Source: DAOUKH01 sp965207995
GTDB taxonomy: Bacteria; Chloroflexota; Dehalococcoidia; SHYB01
Assembly (NCBI GenBank): GCA_965207995.1
Contig: OZ242299.1
Coordinates: 1,984,001-2,048,000, forward strand
Direction of reading: 5' to 3'
DNA length: 64,000 nucleotides
Each line of letters starts with the position of its first letter. The stretch's first letter is position 1. The position numbers and the translations under genes are program-made. Below, piece by piece: positions 1 to 6,731 of this stretch. Below the pieces are notes generated by a model that worked only from the letters and a program-made list of their open reading frames with translations, had not been told where the DNA came from and made no database searches.

Positions 1-1102
1 AGCCTCCGGGAGTGCGGCTCAGACGCCACGAGACGCCGTAGGTGATCAGGTCGCGGTCGAAGCCCGTCTCATCCATCTTGATCGAGGTGCGGCGGAAGCG
101 GTGGTGCTCGTCGTGGTAGATCTCGGCGATGGTGAAGGCGGGCGTGGCCGCGACGCCGGCCGCCTGCAGGATCTCTGTCGCCTCGTAGTTGCTCCGCCCG
201 CGGGTCCACGACGCCACGATCTCGTCGACCTCGTCACGCCGCTCGACCCGCTTGGCCATCTCGTTGAAACGGACGTCGGCGGCAAGCTCGGGGCGGCCGA
301 TCGCGCCGCAGAGCGCCGCCCACTCCTCCTCCTTCGCCACGGCGACACCGACCCACCGGTCCTCCTCCGACGTGGGGTAGACGCCGTGCGGCGACTGCCA
401 GGGGTGCCGGTTCCCTTGCGGCGTCGGGTTCCGCCCGGTCATCTGCATCTCGACGATGGGCTCGCCGAGCAGCCCCGTGAGGAACTCGGCAAAGCTCATG
501 TCCATGTGCCCGCCTTCCCCCGTCTCCTCGCGGCGGTAGAGGGCGAGAAAGACCGCGTAGGACGCCGCCATCCCCATCGCCGGGTCGGCGTCCCAGTACG
601 ACGACATGAAGACGTCGTCCCCGGGGTAGCCCACGAGCAAATCGCTGCCGACCACGGCGTTCATCGCGGGGCCGAAGGCGACGAGATCGCTCCATGGCCC
701 GTCCTGGCCCGCCGCCGAGATGGTTGCCATGACGATGTCGGGCCGCAGCTTGCGCACGTCGGCGTAGGTCAGCTTGAGCTTCTTGAGGACCCGCGGCGAC
801 AGGTTGCAGACGAAGACGTCGGCGGTTCGTAGCAGGTCGTGGAAGTACGCCATCCCCTCCGGTTCGCGGATGTTGAGGGTGACGTAGGCGGCGCGGCTGC
901 GGGCGTGGCGCTGGTAGTCCAGGAGGTGGCGGTACTCGTGCTTCACCGCGCCGCCCACGCGGGCCACGTCGGTGCTCGCCATCGACTCCACCCGGATGAC
1001 CTCGGCCCCCATGTCGCCGAGCGACGACGCAAGCTGCGGCGCCGCCCAGATCTGCGAAATCTCGACCACGCGGTAGCCGTCCAGCGGATACCGGCCGGTC
1101 AC
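1..1102 (-). CDS. CaiB/BaiF family CoA-transferase, C-terminus cut by the window edge
   Basis: Class III CoA-transferase, moving CoA between acyl groups in the cytoplasm; the substrate cannot be told. My reading of the minus strand from GTG at 1102 gives a family-type N-terminus (GYRVVEISQIWAAP, then GDMGAEVIRVES) and runs open to base 1 (about 367 residues; family members are near 400). The GTG overlaps the stop of the upstream CaiB gene as GTGA, so the two are translationally coupled and may form a heteromer. The reading in another frame at 234-1172 is a shadow. Confidence 0.88.
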   Translation of the reverse strand, partial: MTGRYPLDGYRVVEISQIWAAPQLASSLGDMGAEVIRVESMASTDVARVGGAVKHEYRHLLDYQRHARSRAAYVTLNIREPEGMAYFHDLLRTADVFVCNLSPRVLKKLKLTYADVRKLRPDIVMATISAAGQDGPWSDLVAFGPAMNAVVGSDLLVGYPGDDVFMSSYWDADPAMGMAASYAVFLALYRREETGEGGHMDMSFAEFLTGLLGEPIVEMQMTGRNPTPQGNRHPWQSPHGVYPTSEEDRWVGVAVAKEEEWAALCGAIGRPELAADVRFNEMAKRVERRDEVDEIVASWTRGRSNYEATEILQAAGVAATPAFTIAEIYHDEHHRFRRTSIKMDETGFDRDLITYGVSWRLSRTPGG

Positions 1103-2322
1103 GACACGACCTCCGCCCGCCGCAGGTCTGCGACGCGGTCCGCTCCCAATCCCAGCAGCCCGCCGAGCACATAGCCGTTGTGCTCGCCGAGCCGGGGCGC
1201 GCGCGTGCCCGGCGCGTCGGCCTCGCCGCCCGGAGCCCCCGTGCCGAACAGAGGCCCCGGCAGACGCCAGCGCCGACCCCCGCCGTCCTCTGCCTCGCGC
1301 CAGTAGCCCCGGCCTTCGAGCAGGTTCCACGCGAGCACGTCCTCGACGGTCTGCGCGGCGTGCCAGGGCAGGCCGTTCTCGCGGCACATCTTCCAGAACT
1401 CGTCCTTCGTGAAGCCCGCCAGGAACCCCTTCAGATGCTCGTCGACCTCCTTGGCGTAGAGCGCGCCGATCTCGGTCCGGTTCTGGAACCGCGGGTCCTT
1501 CGTCCACTCTGGCCGCCCCATGATGTCGAGCAGCCGTTGCCAGTGGTGCTCGTTGCCCAGGATCATTGAAACATGCCCGTCCTTGCAGGGGAGCACGCTG
1601 TAGGGATAGCTGATGGGCGTGTGCATGCCGTGGCGGCGCGTCTCGTAGCCGTCGGCGGCGTAGGCGATCATGTCGCCGCCGTTGCCGAAGTCGTTCATCG
1701 CGTCGGCAGCCGCGATGTCGACGTGCTGACCGGGACCGTCCCGCCGGCGGGCGAGCAGCGCGAGCAGGACGGCGGGCGCGGCGTTCAGACCGCCCCACAG
1801 GTCGGCGCGGCTGTAGGGCATCGCCAGAGGGTGCCGGTCGGGGTCGCCGATGCGGTGGGCCGCCCCGCCGGCGCAGCTCCCGTTGAGCGCGTACGCCTTG
1901 TGGCGGCTGTACGGCCCCTCCTGCCCGAACACGGTTACCGAGGTCAGCACGACGCTCGGGTTGATCGCCTGGAGCGCTTCGTACTCGAAGCCGAGCGTTT
2001 CCAGCTCCTGCGGCAGGTAGTTGTGGATCACCACGTCGCAGACCCCGACAAGGTCGCGGACGACGTCGCGGCCGGCGGCCTGCGTGAGGTCGATCGTGGC
2101 GCCCAGCTTGCCCCGGTTCAGGAACATGAACAGGCCGCTGGCCTCGGGATCGGGGCCTGAGCCGGGAAACGGCCCGTGCCGCCGCGCCGTGTCGCCCCCG
2201 CCCGGTGCCTCGACCTTGATGACCTCGGCGCCGTAGTCGCAGAGCAGCCGCGCCCCGAACGCCGCGGAGACGTAGTCCCCAAGCTCCAGCACACGGATGC
2301 CGCGCAGAATCGCCGGCGCCAA
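1099..2322 (-). CDS. CaiB/BaiF family CoA-transferase
   Basis: Class III CoA-transferase of about 407 residues, normal for the family. It has the typical N-terminus (LRGIRVLELGDYVSAAFG) and the GAEVIKVEAP and YNHLP-like segments. I prefer TTG at 2322 because GGGGAGG lies at 2335-2329, 6 nt upstream; a TTG at 2346 would add eight residues and bury that site. It is the first gene of a leftward pair and its stop overlaps the GTG of the next CaiB. The CoA substrate is unknown. Confidence 0.9.
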   Translation of the reverse strand: MAPAILRGIRVLELGDYVSAAFGARLLCDYGAEVIKVEAPGGGDTARRHGPFPGSGPDPEASGLFMFLNRGKLGATIDLTQAAGRDVVRDLVGVCDVVIHNYLPQELETLGFEYEALQAINPSVVLTSVTVFGQEGPYSRHKAYALNGSCAGGAAHRIGDPDRHPLAMPYSRADLWGGLNAAPAVLLALLARRRDGPGQHVDIAAADAMNDFGNGGDMIAYAADGYETRRHGMHTPISYPYSVLPCKDGHVSMILGNEHHWQRLLDIMGRPEWTKDPRFQNRTEIGALYAKEVDEHLKGFLAGFTKDEFWKMCRENGLPWHAAQTVEDVLAWNLLEGRGYWREAEDGGGRRWRLPGPLFGTGAPGGEADAPGTRAPRLGEHNGYVLGGLLGLGADRVADLRRAEVVS

Positions 2323-2424
2323 GCAGACCTCCCCTTCAGGAAGCAAAGCGCGGCCAGCCTAGCACCGGCCCCAGAGCCCGGCAAGCAGCGCGGCTGCCCC
2401 ACCCCTCGGTGCTAGACTGGCCCG

Positions 2425-3153
2425 ATGCGGGTAGCGGTGGTGTCGGACGTGCACGCCAGCCTGCCGGCCCTCGAGGCCGTGCTGGCCGAGGTCGACGCCG
2501 CCGGCGTGGACGAGGTCTGGTGCCTCGGCGACGTTGTCGGCTACGGCCCCGACCCCGGCGCGTGTGTCGAGATCATCCGCGACCGGTGCGCCGTCTCGCT
2601 CACGGGAAACCACGACCTCGGCGCCATCGGCGCGATCCCCATCGACGACTTCAACCCCTACGCCGCCGAGGCCAACCTGTGGACCGGCAGCGTGCTCTCC
2701 GAGGCCGACTGCGCGTGGTTGGGATCGCTGCCGGCGCGCACGGCGCGCCGAGGCGTGACGCTGGCCCATGGAAGCCCACGTGAACCCGTATGGGAGTACG
2801 TCCTCTCCGAGCCGGTGGCGCTCGCGAGCTTCGGTTGCTTCGAGACCCAGTGGTGCCTGGTGGGGCACTCGCACGTGCCGATGGTCATCGTCGAGCCCGC
2901 GCTTGGCGGGAAGCTTGACGCCTTTGCAGGCTCACCCGGCCCGGTCGCGCCGCCGGGGCGGGCCATCATCAATCCCGGCAGCGTCGGCCAGCCCCGCGAC
3001 GGCGACCCCCGTGCCGCCTACGCCGTCCTCGACCTCGAAGAAATGACGGCGACCTTCCACCGCGCCGCCTACGACATCGCCGAGGTGCAGCGGCGAATGC
3101 GGAAGGCGGGCCTGCCGCCCTACCTAATCGACCGGCTGGAGCGGGGACGCTAG
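2425..3153 (+). CDS. metallophosphoesterase (YfcE/MJ0936-type)
   Basis: Cytoplasmic calcineurin-like phosphoesterase of 242 residues. Metal-binding motifs are visible in order: SDVHAS near residue 7, GDVVGYGPDP near 37, GNHD near 59, and GHSHVP near 150, with NPGSVGQPRDGDP near 190 as in the YfcE-like clade. This is a dimetal phosphodiesterase or phosphatase; the substrate cannot be named. It is divergent from the CaiB pair and followed convergently by the sigma-like gene 7 bp away. A possible extended -10 (TGCTAGACT, 2410-2418) lies just upstream, leaving a very short leader. Confidence 0.85.
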   Translation: MRVAVVSDVHASLPALEAVLAEVDAAGVDEVWCLGDVVGYGPDPGACVEIIRDRCAVSLTGNHDLGAIGAIPIDDFNPYAAEANLWTGSVLSEADCAWLGSLPARTARRGVTLAHGSPREPVWEYVLSEPVALASFGCFETQWCLVGHSHVPMVIVEPALGGKLDAFAGSPGPVAPPGRAIINPGSVGQPRDGDPRAAYAVLDLEEMTATFHRAAYDIAEVQRRMRKAGLPPYLIDRLERGR

Positions 3154-3160
3154 GGGCCGG

Positions 3161-3511
3161 TCACTCGTCCCAGATCGAATTCACCATCGTCTTGAGCGCG
3201 GCCCTGAGGTCGCGCTTGATCGTGGCGACGTTCACGCCGAGCCGGCGGGCGGTCCGCTCCTGCGACAGACCCTCCCAACCCAGCCAGAGCCGAAGCGCCT
3301 CCTGCTGCCGGGGCGTGCAGCGTCCCAGCGCGTACAGCAGCTCCCCCGCGTCGACGGCGCGGTCGGCGTAGGCCAGACCCGTTTCGACCCGCTCGCCGGT
3401 GTTGAGCCGGTAGTGCCGGCGGGGTGTCCGGAAGAGCGCGCCGAGCTTGGTCTTGACGAGGCTGACCTTGGCGGCGTGGGCGAGTCCCTGCTGGGCCCCG
3501 ATGATCTCCAA
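3161..3511 (-). CDS. small sigma-70 region 4-like HTH protein
   Basis: About 116 residues from TTG at 3511, five bases after the stop of the zinc-ribbon gene. The C-terminal half (from CTPRQQEALRLWL to VNVATIKRDLRAAL) is a helix-turn-helix of the sigma-70 region 4/LuxR kind: an acidic/aromatic helix, then SQERTARRLGVNVATIKRDL. No region 2 is present, so it is not a complete sigma factor; a DNA-binding regulator or phage-type late activator is possible. Longer upstream readings of the same frame overlap the zinc-ribbon gene and are less likely. The start is uncertain. Confidence 0.55.
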   Translation of the reverse strand: MEIIGAQQGLAHAAKVSLVKTKLGALFRTPRRHYRLNTGERVETGLAYADRAVDAGELLYALGRCTPRQQEALRLWLGWEGLSQERTARRLGVNVATIKRDLRAALKTMVNSIWDE

Positions 3512-3516
3512 CCGCG

Positions 3517-3840
3517 CTACGCCGCCGGTTCCTCGCCGAAGAGGTCGCGGGGCGTGTCGCGGAGGCGCGGAGCGGGCGGCGGACCGGGGTAGCGCCGGAA
3601 GGCGCGCTCCAAGACGTCCTCGATGGCGTCGAGCACGTCCCACTCGAAGCTGCACTGGAAGCACATGCAGCTGTGGCCGTCGCGCTCGTACTGCCCCCCG
3701 CACTTGGGGCAAGCCGCGAAGATCGCGAACCGGGGGACGCGCTCGCCGGTCGGCGCGTGGGCTTCGCTGTCGGTTGTTTGGTCATCGGTCGGTTGCTCGG
3801 CGGCTGGACGGTACGATTCGGGTTCGTACGGGAGTGTCAT
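3517..3840 (-). CDS. small zinc-ribbon protein
   Basis: About 107 residues from ATG at 3840 (other in-frame ATGs at 3873 and 3924 would add hydrophobic residues). A clear Zn ribbon, CPKCGGQYERDGHSCMCFQC, spans residues 44-63 (CxxC-x10-CxC-xx-C), followed by an acidic amphipathic helix (DVLDAIEDVLERAFRRY). It is five bases from the sigma-region-4-like gene, so the pair is probably co-transcribed. No family recognised. The ribbon suggests nucleic acid or RNA-polymerase binding, but that is inference. Confidence 0.5.
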   Translation of the reverse strand: MTLPYEPESYRPAAEQPTDDQTTDSEAHAPTGERVPRFAIFAACPKCGGQYERDGHSCMCFQCSFEWDVLDAIEDVLERAFRRYPGPPPAPRLRDTPRDLFGEEPAA

Positions 3841-4033
3841 CAGGAGTGTCGTCCAAAAAGTAAGCGCTACCGTCATGGTAGGAAAAGCCGGCGCGCATGG
3901 GCAAGGAGGAGATGACACCGCCATGTCACCGCAGGGTCAAGGTCTTACCTCTTCTCCCTTGGGAGAAGATTGAGATGAGGGGCGCCAACCGCCAACGCCC
4001 TCGACCCCTGCCACCGCCGCCCACCACCCGTAG

Positions 4034-4054
4034 GGGCGACCCTTGTGGTCGCCC
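4034..4054. repeat. REP-like inverted repeat
   Basis: GGGCGACC, five-base loop CTTGT, then GGTCGCCC: perfect 8-bp arms preceded by TAG. The same design recurs at 44466-44486 with compensating changes (GGGCAACC/GGTTGCCC) and as a perfect 22-bp palindrome at 44521-44542, so the structure is conserved more than the sequence. Confidence 0.75.
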
Positions 4055-4116
4055 TCCCTCGCGCCATCCTCGCTTGCGACCGCCCTCAACCCCTCCCGAG
4101 AGGCGAGCCCCTTAAA

Positions 4117-4180
4117 CCTCTCCCCCCTGGGGGAGACTGAGAGAGGCACGCGCCCACAGGGCGCGCCGGTGGGGGCGGGG
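4117..4180. repeat. dispersed intergenic repeat, module A
   Basis: Begins CCTCTCCCCCCTGGGGGAG, followed by ACTGAGAGAGGCACGCGCC and a GC-rich palindromic tail. Closely matches copies at 11358-11417, 24879-24925, 25559-25640 and 43995-44060. The CTCCCC/GGGGAG core and the GCGCGCC tail can each fold as a hairpin. Confidence 0.8.
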
Positions 4181-4233
4181 GTCGCCCACCACCCTCCATC
4201 TCCCGCGCCCTCGTGGCGCGTTCATGTCAAAAA

Positions 4234-4318
4234 AACGCTCACGAACGCTCATGGCGCTCACGACGCTCACCACGCCCTACCTGTACGAACGCTCACGAAC
4301 GCTCATGGCGCTCACGAC
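4234..4318. repeat. pair of 31-bp direct repeats
   Basis: Two identical 31-bp units at 4234-4264 and 4288-4318, separated by 23 bp. Each unit is itself built of the shorter motif AACGCTCACG / AACGCTCATG / GCGCTCACGAC. Only two copies, no CRISPR-like spacer series and no palindrome; 50 bp upstream of the glycosylase promoter. Confidence 0.85.
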
Positions 4319-4367
4319 CCGGAGCAAAACTGGCCTCCCCCGAAGGGGGAGCAGCCCCTCGCCGCGG

Positions 4368-4397
4368 TTGACGACATAAGAAGGCCCATGCTAATCT
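4368..4397 (+). promoter_or_regulatory. putative sigma-70-type promoter of the uracil-DNA glycosylase gene
   Basis: TTGACG (4368-4373), 18 bp, TAATCT (4392-4397), in a locally AT-rich stretch that contrasts with the GC-rich surroundings. The inferred start site gives a leader of about 27 nt with no clear Shine-Dalgarno sequence before ATG 4431. Confidence 0.5.
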
Positions 4398-4430
4398 AAA
4401 ATATAGAAAAAGTTTCAAACCCTTCTGAAT

Positions 4431-5036
4431 ATGGCCGACTTCCCCTCCCTCGAAGCCCTCTGCTCCGCCGCCCGCTCTTGCACCTCATGCGGCCTCGCGA
4501 AGGGCCGCACCCAGGTGGTGCCCGGCGAGGGAAACCCCGCCGCCGACGTCATGTTCATCGGCGAAGGCCCCGGCTACCACGAGGACCAACAGGGACGCCC
4601 CTTCGTTGGCCCCGCCGGCCAGATCCTCGACGAGCTCATCGGCTCCATCGGACTGCGGCGCGAAGACGTCTACATCGCCAACATGGTGAAGTGCCGCCCC
4701 CCGGGCAACCGCGACCCGCTACCCGAGGAAACCGCGGCCTGCGACCCCTGGCTGACGGGCCAGATCGAGTTCATCGACCCCAAGGTCATCGTGACCTTGG
4801 GACGGCACTCGCTGCAGCGCTTCCTTCCCGGAGCCGCCATCAGCAAGGCCCACGGCCAGCCCCGCCAAGTGGAGGGGCGGACCGTTATGCCCGTGCACCA
4901 TCCCGCGGCGGCGCTCTACCAGCAGTCGCTTCGCGCCACGATAGAAGCCGACTTCAAGAAGATTCCGGAGCTCATCGCGCAGACCGCCGAGGTCAAGCCG
5001 GCGGAGCAGGAGCCGAAACAGCTCGGCCTCTTCTAG
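4431..5036 (+). CDS. uracil-DNA glycosylase, family 4 (Fe-S type)
   Basis: Excises uracil from DNA as the first step of base excision repair. At 201 residues it matches family 4 size. Visible: four cysteines expected to hold the 4Fe-4S cluster (C17 and C20 in CTSC, then C near 87 in VKCRPPGNRDP and C near 103), the GEGPG active-site motif at 44-48, the VGPAGQ segment, and the HHPAAALY motif near 156. The next gene (RNase J) begins 39 bp downstream on the same strand. Confidence 0.93.
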   Translation: MADFPSLEALCSAARSCTSCGLAKGRTQVVPGEGNPAADVMFIGEGPGYHEDQQGRPFVGPAGQILDELIGSIGLRREDVYIANMVKCRPPGNRDPLPEETAACDPWLTGQIEFIDPKVIVTLGRHSLQRFLPGAAISKAHGQPRQVEGRTVMPVHHPAAALYQQSLRATIEADFKKIPELIAQTAEVKPAEQEPKQLGLF

Positions 5037-5075
5037 GCGTCTGCGCCGCCCTCGCGCCGGCAGGGAGGATGGTTC

Positions 5076-6731
5076 GTGAGCAAGTCTGATCTCCGCATCG
5101 TTCCCCTCGGCGGTCTCGGTGAGATCGGCAAGAACATGCTCGTCGTCGAAAACGCCGACGACATGATCATCATCGACGCCGGCGTCATGTTCCCCGGCCT
5201 CGACGCCCCCGGCATCGACGTCATCATCCCCGACCTCTCCTACGTCCTCGAACGGCGGGAGAAGCTGCGGGCGGTCATGGTCACCCACGGCCATGAGGAC
5301 CACATCGGCGCGATCCCCTACCTGATCGGCGACGTCAACGTCCCCGTCTATGCATCGACCCTCGCCGCGGGGCTCGTGAAGGTTAAGCTCCAGGAGCGCC
5401 GCCTGCTCAAGAAGGCATCCGTCAACGAGATCAGCGCGGGCGACCACGTCAAGTTCGGCCACATCGACGTCGAGTTCTTCCGCGTCTGCCACAGCATCCC
5501 CGACGCCATGGGCCTGGCCGTCCGCACCCCCCGCGGTCTCATCGTCCACACCGGCGACTTCAAGTTCGACCACACGCCCGCCGACGGCCGCGCATCCGAT
5601 TTGGGCAAGCTGGCCGGCCTGGGCGCGGAGGGGGTCGACCTCCTCCTCTCCGACTCCACCTACGCCGACACGCCCGGCTACACCCCCTCCGAGAAGGTCG
5701 TCGGCGAGACCCTCGACCGAGTGATCGGCGCCGCGCCGGGCCGGGTGATCGTGGCCACCTTCGCCTCGCTGATCGCCCGCGTGCAGCAAGTCGCCGACGC
5801 CGCTGTCAAGCACAACCGCCGCATGGCGTTCGTGGGCCGCAGCATGGTCGACAACTGCGCCATGGCGATGGAGCTCGGCTATCTCAAAATCCCCCAAGCC
5901 GCGCGGGGCCGCGTCGACGAGATCAACAACCTCCCGCCCGAGCGCGCCCTGCTGGTCACCACCGGCGCCCAGGGAGAGCCGACCTCGGCCCTCGTCCGCA
6001 TGGCCCGCAACGACCACCGCGACGTGACCATCCGCGAAGGCGACACCGTGATCATCTCCGCGAGCCCCATTCCCGGCAACGAGCGCCTGGTCAACGACAC
6101 CATCAACAACCTGCACCGCCTCGGCGCCACCGTCCTCTACGACCGTATCGAGCAGGTACACGTCCACGGCCACGCCGCGCGGGAAGAGCTCAAGACCATG
6201 CTCAATCTCACCAAGCCGCGCCACTTCACGCCCATCCACGGCGAGTACCGCCACCTGGTTGCCCACGCCGGCCTCGCCCAGGCGATGGGTGTGCCCGAGG
6301 ACAATATCTTCCTCCTGGAAGACGGCGATGTCGTCGAGCTTGGCCGCAAGGGCGCGAGGCGCGCGCCGTCGGTCGACGCCGGCCCCATCTACGTCGACGG
6401 ACACGGCCGCTGGAGCCCGCATAGTCCGGTGCTGGCCGACCGGAAGCGTCTGGCCCGCAACGGCGTCGTCGTCGCCGTGGTACCCATCGACGGCAAGACC
6501 CGACGCATGGCCGGCGCGGCCAATCTCTGGTCCTACGGCGTGCTCGACACGGACGAGGCCCCCGACGTCATCGCCGAGGCCCGCGAGGTCATCGCCGCCG
6601 CCATCGACGGCAACGGAGGGTCGCCCACCAACGCCGACGCCGAAGAGGTCGCCCGCGAAGCGCTGCGGCAGTATTTCACGAAGAGAACGAAGCGTCGGCC
6701 CACTATTCTGCCGGTAGCGGTGGAGGCATAG
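5076..6731 (+). CDS. rnj: ribonuclease J
   Basis: Metallo-beta-lactamase/beta-CASP RNase of 551 residues, with endo- and 5'-3' exonuclease activity in mRNA turnover and rRNA processing. The zinc motif THGHEDHIGAIPYL lies near residues 69-82, HTGDFKFDH near 163, DSTYAD near 193, and the C-terminal beta-CASP and KH-like parts follow. GTG 5076 is supported by GGGAGG about 9 nt upstream. The stop codon touches the ftsK start (TAGATG), so the two are co-translated; rnj next to ftsK is a common arrangement. Confidence 0.96.
   Translation: MSKSDLRIVPLGGLGEIGKNMLVVENADDMIIIDAGVMFPGLDAPGIDVIIPDLSYVLERREKLRAVMVTHGHEDHIGAIPYLIGDVNVPVYASTLAAGLVKVKLQERRLLKKASVNEISAGDHVKFGHIDVEFFRVCHSIPDAMGLAVRTPRGLIVHTGDFKFDHTPADGRASDLGKLAGLGAEGVDLLLSDSTYADTPGYTPSEKVVGETLDRVIGAAPGRVIVATFASLIARVQQVADAAVKHNRRMAFVGRSMVDNCAMAMELGYLKIPQAARGRVDEINNLPPERALLVTTGAQGEPTSALVRMARNDHRDVTIREGDTVIISASPIPGNERLVNDTINNLHRLGATVLYDRIEQVHVHGHAAREELKTMLNLTKPRHFTPIHGEYRHLVAHAGLAQAMGVPEDNIFLLEDGDVVELGRKGARRAPSVDAGPIYVDGHGRWSPHSPVLADRKRLARNGVVVAVVPIDGKTRRMAGAANLWSYGVLDTDEAPDVIAEAREVIAAAIDGNGGSPTNADAEEVAREALRQYFTKRTKRRPTILPVAVEA

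Larger units (their letters stand above)
3841..4430. other. 590-bp intergenic region with repeats and a promoter
   Basis: No convincing gene. It holds a degenerate copy of the dispersed CT-rich repeat (3948-3985), a REP-like inverted repeat (4034-4054), a fuller dispersed repeat (4117-4180), two 31-bp direct repeats (4234-4264 and 4288-4318), and a likely promoter for the glycosylase gene (4368-4397). Confidence 0.7.

Noticed and set aside
4234..4318. Possible minimal CRISPR
   Set aside because: Only two repeats, no further units, no cas genes, and repeats are internally repetitive.
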